Below are positions 34,558 to 44,600 of a stretch of DNA of 64,000 bases, piece by piece. Numbering within the stretch: the first letter of the stretch is position 1; each line of letters starts with the position of its first letter. The position numbers and the translations under genes were made by a program. Source of the DNA: Drosophila pseudoobscura (taxonomy: Eukaryota; Arthropoda; Insecta; Diptera; Drosophilidae); assembly GCF_009870125.1 (NCBI RefSeq), contig NC_046680.1:4588001-4652000 (forward strand), in the 5' to 3' direction. The notes under the pieces are model-generated. The model was not told where the DNA came from, searched no databases, and worked only from the letters and a program-made list of their open reading frames with translations.

Positions 34558-35925
34558 AGAACGACTACGACGACAGGAACAAATGGCAATGCGACGGGCA
34601 GACTGTCTAGTCGGGACAGTGGAAGAGCTGAAGCTGAAGCTGGAGATGGGGCCACAGTTGCAGCCACAAATGTGAGTGTAGTCGGACTGGAGCTGGGTTC
34701 ATTCGCTTGGCTGTACTTTTTGCTGTGTAGCTTTAAGAGCCACAGCCAGATGGAGGGTAGCCCAATTAGGATTTGGGCCAGGCCACTTCATTGGCTCTCC
34801 CCGCTGACAGGCCTAAGTTTGCGGTCGCGCCGTGACCAGTCACCCTGAAAGGGTCTTCGTAATAGGGTTTTTCGAGCTTGACTTGGTTTATTATTTACTA
34901 TGCAGTCAACTTGAATTAACAGTATGTTTTGTTTTTCTCTTCCCTTGATGCTGACCAGCTGCAACCGGATAGGAGCGGTGGCAAGGACCTGGATGATGCG
35001 TTCCATCGGTGGCTGACATCGACGGAGCTGAATGCTGACAGCACAAACACGCCGGACGATGCCTCGGGGCAGGAAACAGCAGCATCGACAATAATCGATG
35101 ATGTTGCCATCAGAAACAAGAGTGACAGCGGCAGTGGGAATGGGAGAAGTGGCAGCAGTAGCAGCAGCAGCAGCAGCAGCAGCAAAGACAATGTTGCCGA
35201 TGCTGTCTTCTTCCGCAGCTCGTACAATGATTACAGCAGCGAATTCAATGGGAGTGTTGTCAACATTGACATTACACTAACTGCAGTTGATGTGCATCCC
35301 CGTCGCCAAACGGATTTAATTGCAAATGGCAACAGAACGTCAGGTGTGAGCACAGAGGCAACGCCAGGAATCGCAGAAACTCCAGGAACAACAGCAGGGG
35401 CAACAATGGACCCACAGGCGACCGACAGGAGGAGCTCCGTAACCATCGCCAGCACCACCAGACCACCCACCAGCATCAGTAACAACAACAGCAACAATCA
35501 GGATCAACCTCAGGCGACTGGCAGCCCAGCGGTGCCACCGTATACACTGACAACGATTATAACAACAGTGCCGCTGGCACCAGGGCGTATGTGCAATGTT
35601 TTGGGTAAGCAAGACAGTAGAGTCGACGAATGCCCCGGAGATTAGTGCTAACGAAAATAACCCCCTTCCCATTTCCCTTCTTCCATGCTCCTGACAATTG
35701 CTCACTTCCTAATCCCATTTCAAATACAATCCAAACTCCGTTCCGTTTGTTTTTGCAGGCAAACTGTATAAAATTGGCGACATTCTGCCCCAGGATACGG
35801 GCAACTGTCTGCAGTGCATTTGCACGGATGCGGTGACGCCCGACGAGATGCCGAGCGTCACCTGCAGTCCCCACAACTGCCCGCCCCTGGTGCTGCCGGA
35901 TCTGTTCGATGCGACTGGTTACTGA
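31799..35925 (+). CDS. Secreted protein with two VWC-type cysteine modules and a long low-complexity linker
   Basis: Six exons: 31799-32006, 32624-32910, 33339-33411, 33482-34671, 34959-35604 and 35759-35925. All junctions are GT-AG and in frame, giving 856 residues. A hydrophobic signal peptide (LRLRLLLLSNIFGLL) follows the second in-frame ATG at 31931, which gives a more normal secretory N-terminus and may be the true start. Exon 2 is acidic. Exons 2-3 form the first module (C, then CEVCLCMDGEIFCWWERC). Exons 4-5 encode Gly, Gln/His, Thr and Ser runs and a basic KRRKHRR patch. Exons 5-6 form the second module (CNVLGK, then CLQCIC and CSPHNC) near the C-terminus. VWC modules often bind BMP-type ligands or matrix; that role is only inferred. 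I do not recognise the fly gene name. Confidence 0.85.
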
Positions 35926-37600
35926 GGTTACGGGCTGGTGCTGTAAGCTGGGTGCCGGGCTGGGTTCCGGTCACAGGGATGGCGGCAATAATGAAATGAT
36001 TGCATTGATCAAGCCGTAAATTCGATTGGCAACTGTAAGCCGCAGCTGCAGCAGAGGAAGCGACTTGGGTAGAGCTAATTTTCAGTCAGACTCTCAACTA
36101 ACTCAAGCATAAATTGTATGGATTTCAATGTAAAGCCCTCCCTATCACGAGTGTCTCTAGGCACTCTCTAAAAACGAATACCTATCAGCAAACATACATA
36201 TATCTGATTCAAATATACGAGTATATACCGATCAACCGAGAGAGAGAGAGAGAGAACGGGCGTGGTCTAGTTTGTAAGCTGAATATTTATGCATTTTATA
36301 AGAATGCGAAGTATCTCTCTCCTTCAAGTAGTGGATCAATACCACAATCCCCAAAAAGCAAGCAAGCAAGCAACCAACCATTGATGTATACAGCAGTAGA
36401 AATTTTAAAGAATTTATAGATGTACTTCTGCAGAATATATACATACTATACACATATATAAAAATCGATACCTACATATACCTATAACTATATCTACGAG
36501 TATGTATGTATTGAATTCATTTTCGACTTCATTTCATGACTGAGACAATGGAGTGCAAGGTTTTTCATATACGATTTATCGGAGGGGGAAAAAGCAAACA
36601 TACAAATACAAGTATAGGCAACTAAATCTATAACGAAAAAAACTGAACAATGACAAATAATGAATTGTGTAATATTATAATTTATATGTTAACGGAATCA
36701 GAACAATGTATGTATTCCTTATTTGCTCACGAAATATCATTTTTTCACGCTTCCGTTGGACATTTAAATATACGTTACGAAAAACCACAAAATATATTAG
36801 ATATTACGAATAAATATGGAAATTGTTTTAACAAAGCTGAAAGGAGCAAAGAAAGACACCATATCGAGTAAAACTAACAGTTTTAAGACACAAGACCCCA
36901 CAATACAATATAGTATATGTATGTTTAAACTTTAATGATACGATTATATGCATGTGTGTATACTTAGTGAGTCTCATATACATGTCTACGAGTAGTTTGA
37001 GAATCGAATGAATGCAGATTTTTCAAATGACTTCGTTTTACGTTCATTTAATTTCAAAGCAAGTTTAGGCGTGATAACCATCGATTAATTCGGAGAGAGT
37101 AAAATTAAGTGAACTATACTTGAAAAGTAGACATTTAAATTTCGAATACGTACATACATACGTATACATATATGGATAAAGAGAAATCCAAGCCGAACTC
37201 CATGGAGATTTATACGAGTACACATGTGTGTGTGCTCGGCCAGCTCTAGTCGAGAGCACTACACAGAAGTATCAAAATCAAAATGAAAATCAAATGAAAA
37301 TACATATACGTACGTAAATACACATGCAAAAATATTTAATATTGATGTTCCACAGAAGAAGAGCAAAACATAGAACAAATTGAACTTCGGTAAAAGCGAA
37401 AGCACCACTTAAATATGCGTATACATACGAGTACATACATATATATAAATATATGGTATTTGTGTAACATAAATGTAACTAAACTAGCTAAAGCTCTCTA
37501 CTAATACGAATACATGATACAGATACACTTGCGTTCAAATTGATTTTGTGTGTTTGAATCAAATTGAAATCCAATTGACGTGAATAAACCGAAACCCATC
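35926..37600 (+). other. 3' UTR of the VWC-type gene
   Basis: AT-rich, with many ATAC/TATG words, a (GA)n run at 36239-36255 and no coding frame. AATAAA signals lie near 36810 and at 37583-37588. The latter gives a 1.7-kb UTR, plausible for a developmentally regulated transcript. Confidence 0.5.
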
Positions 37601-37619
37601 TAAGGACTTACATATGCGA

Positions 37620-37700
37620 GTTGTTTCAACTGTTTTGGGGGTTGCGGCTGGAGCTGGGGCTGAAGCTGAGGCTGAAGCTGAGGCTGAGGCTGAGGGAAAA
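37620..37700. repeat. GCTGAG/GCTGAA hexanucleotide repeat
   Basis: About ten tandem GCTGRR units between the two convergent genes, outside the predicted coding frames. Confidence 0.8.
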
Positions 37701-37808
37701 AAACTAAGCCGATCATAAGGTAAGTTCACACTTGATTCCCAATTAATTTATTCACTAACAGCTCGATGACTAAGTAGTGGGTATGTACGTATCCCCGACA
37801 ATTAAATT

Positions 37809-38288
37809 TCAATCGCTCTCGCTCCCCGACTCGAATCCAGAATCCTCGTCCAGATCGTTCTGCTGCGGATCGGGCTGGAGCCCTGCTCGTGGCAAGGGCA
37901 ATTGTGCAGGTGCGCGTGGCAGCTGCAGGTGACCTGGCAGGTAGGCAGCAGCGGCCATGGCAGCAATAGCTTGATGTTCGCGCTCAGCATGCATGATCAT
38001 TCGCCGGCGAGCCTCCACGTCGCGTGTCAGTTGCATCGAGAGCTGGTTGTCCCCGCTGCCGTCCATGGCTAGATTAATGGCTTGGGTGAAGGCTTCCGAA
38101 TGAAAAGGGAATTCCAAATAGGGCTAACGATTGCTTTCACTAATAATTTTTTTGTAAATTTTGATTTTGTCTGAATCAAGTTTCGATTTAACTAAACAAA
38201 CTGTTTAGAACGTGGCTGACAGTACCCGAAAATACAATGCTACTACGGAAATTGCCAAACGCAGATTGCTTGCTTCATATTGTTTCAT
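37809..38288 (-). CDS. Small acidic-tailed protein, unrecognised, tentative two-exon model
   Basis: A minus-strand open frame runs from an AG acceptor (exon 38123-37809). It contains SEAFTQAINLAMDGSGDNQL, an Ala/His region, a Pro/Leu stretch and an acidic tail DLDEDSGFESGSESD. No ATG opens the frame. Either translation begins at the internal Met at 38072 or nearby, giving about 85 residues, or an upstream exon 38288-38226 (beginning MKQYEASNL) is spliced by CGG/GTACTG to the acceptor at 38124, in frame, giving 125 residues. TTTATT at 37747-37752 supplies an AATAAA 57 bases past the stop. The coding-like text plus poly(A) signal favour a real gene; the 5' model is uncertain. Confidence 0.45.
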
Positions 38289-41212
38289 AAAACACATCGA
38301 AACTGTACGGTTCCAATACGCTCACTCATATTCGGGTTTTATTAGTTTTTCGAGAGTGTGGGTGCCATTGGAGTGGGGCTACCATTCGACGCAATCATGG
38401 CAGTGCCAGTGGCAGTGGCAGTGGCAGTGGCAGAGCCAGAAAACCGCAGGGCACTTTCCACATTCCAGCTGTGCATGTGTAAGCGGAAGCGGAAGTCCCG
38501 CCATGCCGTTTCCCAGCGAGTTGACTGACCGCATAAAGCCATTTGGCCATTTGGCCATATTGGACAGACCCCCACTCGCCCACAGCCACAGAGCCCCACA
38601 CGGAAAGGGGACTTTGGCTCTAAAGCAGTCAAATCAGGCCACACAATACTTTGCTGTCAATTTGTGATAGCGGCAGCTTTATTTGAAAATATGTGCGACT
38701 CTATTTTGTTGGGGCGACAAGCCGACTTTTGTGGCCAGCCCGGATGACAGCTGGCTTCTGCCAGTTGGTCGGTTGCTTGGTTGCTTGGTGGCTGGGTTGC
38801 CGGCTTGCTTGGTTGGCTGATGTTACGTGTGAAATTGAATATTTACGGGAGGATTTTTCCCGCGTGGATAGCGATTTCAGTTAGGGACAGTGAATGGTTT
38901 GGCCTAAAGCGATTTGCAATTCAATGGCAAAAAGGAAATGGAAGCCAGCAAAGGGATCTCAGCCAGGATGCATTTCGCAGCTCAGCCTTAACCGCATTTA
39001 CTTGCCCCAAGCTCATTCACGGCATTAATATTTTTTAAAATGGCCAAAAGCACTCATTTCCTCCCGAAGGTCTCTGCTAATTAAATTCTACACATATATG
39101 TATATATTCACTATGTGGAAATTGGTTTTGCCGGGGCATATCTGGGTGTCAGGGAATCAGGCATTATGCGCATTTTTAATTACGCTGCAAATTTGCATTT
39201 GGATTGCGCATTTTACAGGCTGATAAGTCGGAATAAAGGCAACAGTTGTGCAGGGTTAAAGCCAGAGCCAGAGCCAGAGCCCGAGCCCGAGTCAGAGCCA
39301 CTATGGTCCGCGCACATCCGAGTGCATACTCGTACTCGTATATATTTTATTCTGAATTTGAGAATGTGTAATTTTCAAGTTGACATCTTTTGTCCCAAAC
39401 CAGTGACCTCGTTGCACACACCATCCCACAAACTCATTGCGAGCTGTGGGTGGGAGCCGCCTCAAGCGGATCCATAGCACACTTTGGCGGGCACTCGCCA
39501 CAAAGGGATGGCCCAGATGAGAGGGGGATGCAGCGAACAGAAAGAGAAAACTGCATTTCCATGCATACCAAACGCAAATCAGAGAAAGTTCAAAAACGAA
39601 GGCGAATCGCGGTGCGTTCTTTATGCTTCTGGTATGCCTTCTGGCCATTAGAATACTGCTGGTGTTCGATTTCTGACCCTCAAGTTGTTTCTTATCCTTA
39701 ACGTAACTGAAACTCCTCCGTATCCTCAGCAACTATGTTGTGTTTGTGCTTTCCATTCTTCAAATATATTAAATCTTGCCCGCACTTGGATTCCCCATTT
39801 TGGCTCATGGGGTGACCCTAGCCGGCACTCCGAAATTCTCCTCTGGAATAGCGAGACTTAATGGCGCGGCTTGCTATCACATTTTCTATTTCGACCGAAC
39901 ACGTGTTGAAAAAGGGTTTCACACCCACAGCCTGGCGTCCACTGACGCGCCGTTTAAGCCATTTTTAATGACAGGCTCTGACGGCTAACTGCTAAGGGCT
40001 GACGCCTGCTGCCTGACAACGGCTAATGATGGCGGCTAGCCAAAGTTTTGTGGCTTTTGCGGATGAAAATTGAAAACGCTTGCGTTCATTAAAAAAAAAA
40101 TAAAGCTTGCTTAACTAGAACGTGTCATGAGGCAGGTGCCACATTAATTAGTGTGAGCGCCCACACAGGCACACGCCACACACATACACGTGAATATCAA
40201 ATGAAGATTTCCTGAGGCAAGCGGTTTAATTTCGCTAAGATGTGTCGGGATGCAATTTGGGTCAACATGACACGAGTAAAATTATATTCCAGAATGCATT
40301 TCCCTTGTGCTCCTTGAGATATAGAACACTGAGCGGAGGGGACAGCGACGACATCGGGTGAGGGTAGGCATTTTGTGTGTGTAGGGAAGGAGCGTGTGTG
40401 ATTGTTTTCCGCGCCCTAGGAAACCGACTCGACTCCTTTGATATTTTCAAATTACATTATAATTAACCAGCTGAATTATTAGGTATACCACCCGGAGGCA
40501 ATTTTCTTATCCTGACTATTATGGCATTTGTAGCCAAAACCTTTGATCCGCACAGACTATCGAATGCCCTGCCACTCCCGGCGAATATCAGTCATTCAAT
40601 GGGAGGAAACGCGAGAGGAAACGTTCCGGTAGGAGTATTTATGTACACATATGGAAAGGTCACACGTCGCCCTTACGCTCATTTATGAGCATTCATCATT
40701 CATTTGGCAGCGTGTGTGGCCCACTAACAGGAATCTCACAAATGCCTAACGCCCCATTGTTGCACAGGGCCCACACCCATACCCACAGAGACACCCACTC
40801 GTACCTCTATCCGTATCTCTCGCTCTCTGTGATGTGTCTGTTACCTTAGGCCAGGGCGAGAGCAGAACGGAGCAGAAAGCAGAACAGATGTGCCTTTGTG
40901 TTGGAGGCGAGACTCCAAGTGGTATCCGAGAGCCGAGCACACAAATTAATCTTCTTTTGCCGCCCGCACATACACGGCCCCGGGGACAGACTTAAGTTTT
41001 CCGTCTAAAAGCATTGCTCAAAGCGCTTTCAATAGTTTCAAGGCGATAAACGCACAAAATGACATTACTTATGGCATTAGCATACGGAAATCAGGGAAGA
41101 GAAGGTGTTGGGGATAATTCTCTGAAGTGATAAAGAAACCACCAGTCCCAACAGAATCTTCGCATAGGTCAGAGTTTTCTCCATTTGAACTTCTCAAATC
41201 AAAAAAACGAAG
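38289..41212. other. Non-coding interval left of the retrotransposon
   Basis: No gene recognised. Tandem hexamers CAGTGG (38400-38435) and GAGCCA/GAGCCC (39262-39300) are visible. Short open frames here follow these repeats and show no splice partners. Confidence 0.45.
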
Positions 41213-41217
41213 TTGGC
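41213..41217. other. Left target-site duplication of the BEL/Pao element
   Basis: TTGGC here and at 47639-47643 directly flank the TG...CA ends of the LTRs. A 5-base duplication is typical of BEL/Pao integration. Confidence 0.95.
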
Positions 41218-41693
41218 TGTTGAGACAACGAGCTTTTTCGCTGACTATGATTGTTCAATAATTTCACAAATTATTAATTTCCGAAAACGTTATAAATTTT
41301 ATTATAGGTATTTTGTGTGTTGAGGGTGGCCGAAGATGCCAGAGCCTTTTACAATAGTATTAGAGTGACACACTTGGATGAGGCAAGCGAGCCGATCTCG
41401 AGCCAAAGTAATAGATTGGGGACAAAAGGGGTCTGTTCTCCAACTATATCAAGCGGTAACTGTTAGAGCAGGCGCAGCTGCTGACGGCTTAGCGACGGCA
41501 TAGGAAAGAAAAGATAACAAGAGCGAGCATAGATAAGAATAGATGATTAAATGAGAGCATGTTGCTGAGCGAGCATAGATAAAGCTACGCTTACGTTACG
41601 TTAGTTTAGTATAATGACCAAAATAGAAAAGAAAGTGAATTGATAGGCAATAAAACAATGGTATAAAATTTACACTCGGGCTTCGCCCGAACA
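41218..41693 (-). repeat. 3' LTR of the BEL/Pao element
   Basis: 476 bases, identical to the other LTR. Near its outer element end it has a perfect hairpin, TCGGGC-TTC-GCCCGA, at 41677-41691. A minus-strand AATAAA lies at about 41298-41303. It also encodes the last seven residues and stop of gag-pol. Confidence 0.96.
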
Positions 41694-44600
41694 TACTCCC
41701 CCCGTGGAAGGATCCATGCCTTTCACCTCATCTCGTAGAGGCAATAGACATAGTTTTGCAAGTGCTCTTCGGCTAACACCTGTAGCCATCCTGATCAAGG
41801 CGACTCGAGATACGCCGTCAGCTCCTGGGATGAGCTCGAGGATTCTCGCTAGAGGCCACTTCAGAGGAGGGAAGTTCTCGTCCTTAACAAGAACGACATC
41901 ATTGACGTGAAGCTCAGGATTCCGGGTGCGCCACTTCGTTCTTTCTTGAAGACTGGTTAAATACGATTGGCGCCAGCGAGACCAAAAGATTTGCTGAAGC
42001 TGTGTGACCTTCTGCCAACGGTCCAAGCGATCGACGTTTAAATGAACCAAGTCAGGCTCCAAGAAGGTTGTGATAGGGGCGCCAACTAGAAAATGGCTGG
42101 GCGTGAGTACATCGAGATCTGCAGGGTTCTCTGAAAGAGGAAACAATGGCCTTGAATTAATGATTGCACAGATATTGCACGCGAGAGTGCGCAGCTCATC
42201 AAATCCAAGAAGCGAGGATCCGAGGGCACGTCGAAGATGATGCTTAGCAAGCTTGACTGACGCCTCCCACAATCCTCCAAAATGTGGCGATCTAGGAGGA
42301 ATGAAACGCCAATCGATGCAATCGTTGAGACAAGCTTGATGCACGGCTTCTTGATGACTGTCGCTTAGGAATAGCGACTTAAGTTCCGCCAGTTCGTTCC
42401 GCGCTCCAACAAAATTTGTGGCATTATCTGACCAAATACGAATCGGTCTTCCACGGGTGCAAATGAAACGGCGAAGAGCAGAGAGGAACGCAGATGTTGT
42501 AAGATCCTTCACAAGCTCGATGTGAACCGCCTTGGTGGAGAAGCATATAAAAATGCTCATGTAGCACTTTAGTGGGGGCCGGTTTCGAACTTCTGATTTA
42601 TACAGGAACGGACCGCAATAGTCCACGCCGGTAACTAAAAATGCACGAGATTCGCTGACTCTGTCCACCGGAAGATCTGCCATTATTTGCTCGAGAGTTC
42701 GAGGCTTCACTCTAAAGCATCTGACACACTTTTGGATTACGTGTGCTACGGTCTTTCGGCCACCGATTGGCCAGTACGTTTGACGAATGATGGCTAATAG
42801 CGACTGGGGTCCAGCGTGAAGGTGCTTTTCGTGTAAGTGCCGTATCAGAGCAGAAGTGATGGAATGATTCTTGGGCAATATTATGGGATGCCGTGCTTCA
42901 AAGTCCAAGGTAGAGTTTTTAAGACGCCCTCCAACTCGAAGCAAACCGCAATCATCTAAAAATGGCGAAAGAGAGGCGATCGAGCTTGAAGCCTTGATGT
43001 CCTTTCGCGTTTCCAGGGCTCTTATTTCAGTGGATAGACGAGATTGTTGAGTAAGACGAATAAGCAGTTCGGTTCCCAAACGCAAGTCCTCCACAGTTAT
43101 TCCAGACTTTCGTCGATGAATGAATTTGCATACATACGCAAAAATTCGTTGCATTTTGGGGAAGGAATTTACAAACTTTGATTCTTCCACCAAATATCTT
43201 GACGCGCAGTTTGTAATTAGTATGGTTTTTCGTGCCTCCAAAACCGGCTCTGGAAGAGCAGGTGTACTTGGCCATTGATCCTTACTGGCTGTCAAGTATG
43301 TAGGTCCATACTTCCAAAGATGAGAATTGATGAGCTCAGCTGGTAATGATCCTCGAGAAAGCATATCGGCAGGGTTTAGATCAGTTGGCACGTGCAGCCA
43401 AGACATTCCAGATGTGAGTTCCTGAATAACAGAAAGTCTATTAGCGACAAATACATTGAAGTTGGATGGTTGATTCTTGATCCAAGCCAAAACGACTGTG
43501 GAGTCACACCAGCAATAATAAGAGCACTTGAAGTTCATCAAAGACACTTCATGCATAAGCTGAGCGAGTAGCGCTGCACCACATAATTCCAACTTGGGTA
43601 TTGTGATAGTCTTCAGTGGCGCTACACGAGATCTGGAAGATAGAAGATTTGCCTTGACTCCATTGTCGCCTTGCGAAACAGCGTAGATGCAAGCTCCATA
43701 AGCACTCATGCTGGCATCACAAAATCCATGCATTTCAAGGTTGCTGCTTCGAAGGAAAGATAGGCGCGGGAAAGAAATTTGTTGCATAGAGTCAAACTGC
43801 TGAATAAAGTTGATCCAAGTTGTGCGTAAGGAGACTGGCAGACTTTCATCCCAATGAAGCTTTTCTTTCCACAGCTGCTGTAGAAATATTTTTGCTTTAG
43901 TAATAACTGGCCCTATAAGTCCGAGTGGATCATAAAATCGTGCAATAGTTGACAATACAACTCGCTTAGTTGGTTTCGAAGGGACTTGATTGGGACAGAA
44001 TGAAAATAATAGCTCATCCGAAGTGGGATTCCATGCTAAACCTATCGTCTTGGTTACATCGCTGCCATCAGTAAATTTAACAAATGTTTCCCTATCTTCA
44101 TGGGGTGTTTGATCGAGTACATATGTATCGTTGGAACACCATTTTCTGATCTTGAAATTTCCTTTGGCTAATAGTCCTGACACCTGGCGAATTATTTCCA
44201 GCACCTCATTTGTAGTATCTCCCCCCGTTAGCAAATCATCCACGTAAAAGTCCCGCAGCACAACTTCAGAGCCAATTGGATATGACGAACTCTCGTCTGC
44301 CGCTAGTTGGTGCATAGAACGGACGGCCAGAAATGCTGCTGGTTTTGTTCCATAGGTCACGGTATCCAGCTTGAATGTCCTTAGCTCCTCGAGGGGTGAG
44401 TCACGCCACAGTATGCACTGCAGAAAACTATCTTGGGGCGAGACACGGACGCATCTATACATTTTACAAATGTCACCAGTCAATGCTATACGAAAGGTAC
44501 GAAATCGAAGAAGAGTCGTAACTAACTTTGGCTGAATTGTTGGGCCTGACATCAATATATCGTTGAGGGAATATCCTGTAGATGTACAAGCGGATCCGTC

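Noticed and set aside
33844-34667. Leu- and Val-rich minus-strand frames that look like membrane proteins
   Set aside because: They are the reverse complements of CAG and ACA repeats in the coding exon of the VWC-type gene.
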